Shown: positions 22,802 through 22,963 of the stretch, one piece after another | Position numbering within the stretch: the first letter of the stretch is position 1 | Layout: the number at the start of each line of letters is the position of its first letter | Source: RGIG5612 sp045627365 | GTDB taxonomy: Bacteria > Bacillota > Clostridia > Lachnospirales > Lachnospiraceae | Assembly: GCA_045627365.1 (NCBI GenBank) | Contig: JAZQNN010000041.1 | Span: 1 to 22,963, forward strand | Reading direction: 5' to 3' | Length of the DNA stretch: 22,963 bases | Translations under genes and position numbers: made by a program | Notes under the pieces: generated by a model | Told to the model about the DNA's origin: nothing | What the model saw: the letters and a program-made list of their open reading frames with translations, nothing else | Databases searched by the model: none

Positions 22802-22813
22802 ATGCCACTTTTT

Positions 22814-22950
22814 CCAAAAGAGAAAAATTAGATCATTTTAGTGTGCTCGCGAGCCTGCCGTCTCTCCCGCTTTTCGGCAGGTTCGTATAAAACGTAACAA
22901 AGTCTTGTTTGGGGCCGCTTCTTATTTGCTTTTACAACATAACAGCCACC
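22814..22950. repeat. Dispersed repeat, copy B (may continue to or past the window end)
   Basis: Imperfect direct copy of 3719-3863; see that entry for the shared blocks. The CCTGCCG...CGGCAGG hairpin is at 22854-22882. The gene-free stretch 22530-22963 contains this repeat, the two terminators above and nothing else that I can assign. Confidence 0.75.
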
Positions 22951-22963
22951 ATTCTGAGCCACA

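Noticed and set aside
1..22963. CRISPR array or complete insertion sequence
   Set aside because: No regularly spaced identical repeats and no transposase, integrase or recombinase gene are present in the window.

Overview
The window reads as a chromosomal segment of a Gram-positive anaerobe of the class Clostridia. The support is: Shine-Dalgarno (SD) sequences close to AGGAGG before most genes; near-consensus sigma-A promoters (TTGACA-N17-TATAAT type); LL-diaminopimelate aminotransferase; a biotin-dependent sodium-pump decarboxylase set; an LPXTG-type surface protein; and lipoproteins with classical lipoboxes. Genus or species cannot be named from this sequence. Most of it is housekeeping and catabolic core. 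The unusual content is in the spacers, which are rich in palindromic, repeated and structured DNA.

Layout. 1-3.7 kb: 3' part of dapL, a HerA/DUF853-type ATPase and a two-repeat DUF1508 (YegP-like) protein. 3.7-4.35 kb: gene-free, repeat-rich spacer. 4.35-6.8 kb (minus): formate/nitrite-family transporter and thrS. 7-7.9 kb: nitroreductase and an unrecognised 114-residue protein, convergent. 8.0-9.3 kb: three copies of a 16-bp palindrome in front of a ZnuA-like metal-binding lipoprotein. 9.5-10.9 kb (minus): membrane-anchored trigger-factor/FKBP-like chaperone with a cytoplasmic 11-residue-repeat tail. 11.1-12.2 kb: gap. 12.2-13.0 kb: spacer with two copies of a 52-bp palindrome, tRNA-Leu(TAG) and a large cloverleaf-like inverted-repeat element. 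13.1-14.2 kb: ald. 14.3-14.9 kb (minus): small lipoprotein. 15.2-17.3 kb: gamma, biotin-carrier and beta subunits of a Na+-translocating decarboxylase. 17.3-18.3 kb: rplM-rpsI with a leader that may be the L13 autoregulatory RNA, ending in a second cloverleaf-like element. 18.5-22.5 kb (minus): a PI-PLC-like secreted protein and an LPXTG protein, most likely one gene broken by a one-base change in a five-G run. 22.5 kb to the end: gene-free spacer carrying a second copy of the repeat seen near 3.7 kb.

How the genes fit together. DapL (lysine/peptidoglycan precursor), GAPDH, alanine dehydrogenase and the Na+ decarboxylase suggest fermentative sugar and amino-acid metabolism with a sodium-coupled energy step; the catalytic alpha subunit of the decarboxylase is not in the window. 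The surface block looks like an accessory function set among core genes.

The strongest leads are: (i) two three-arm inverted-repeat elements, directly 3' of tRNA-Leu and overlapping the rpsI stop codon, with different stems but matching junction motifs; (ii) the split PI-PLC/LPXTG gene; (iii) the triple operator before the metal-binding lipoprotein; (iv) several families of palindromic repeats in the spacers; (v) the 11-mer-repeat/membrane/trigger-factor fusion.
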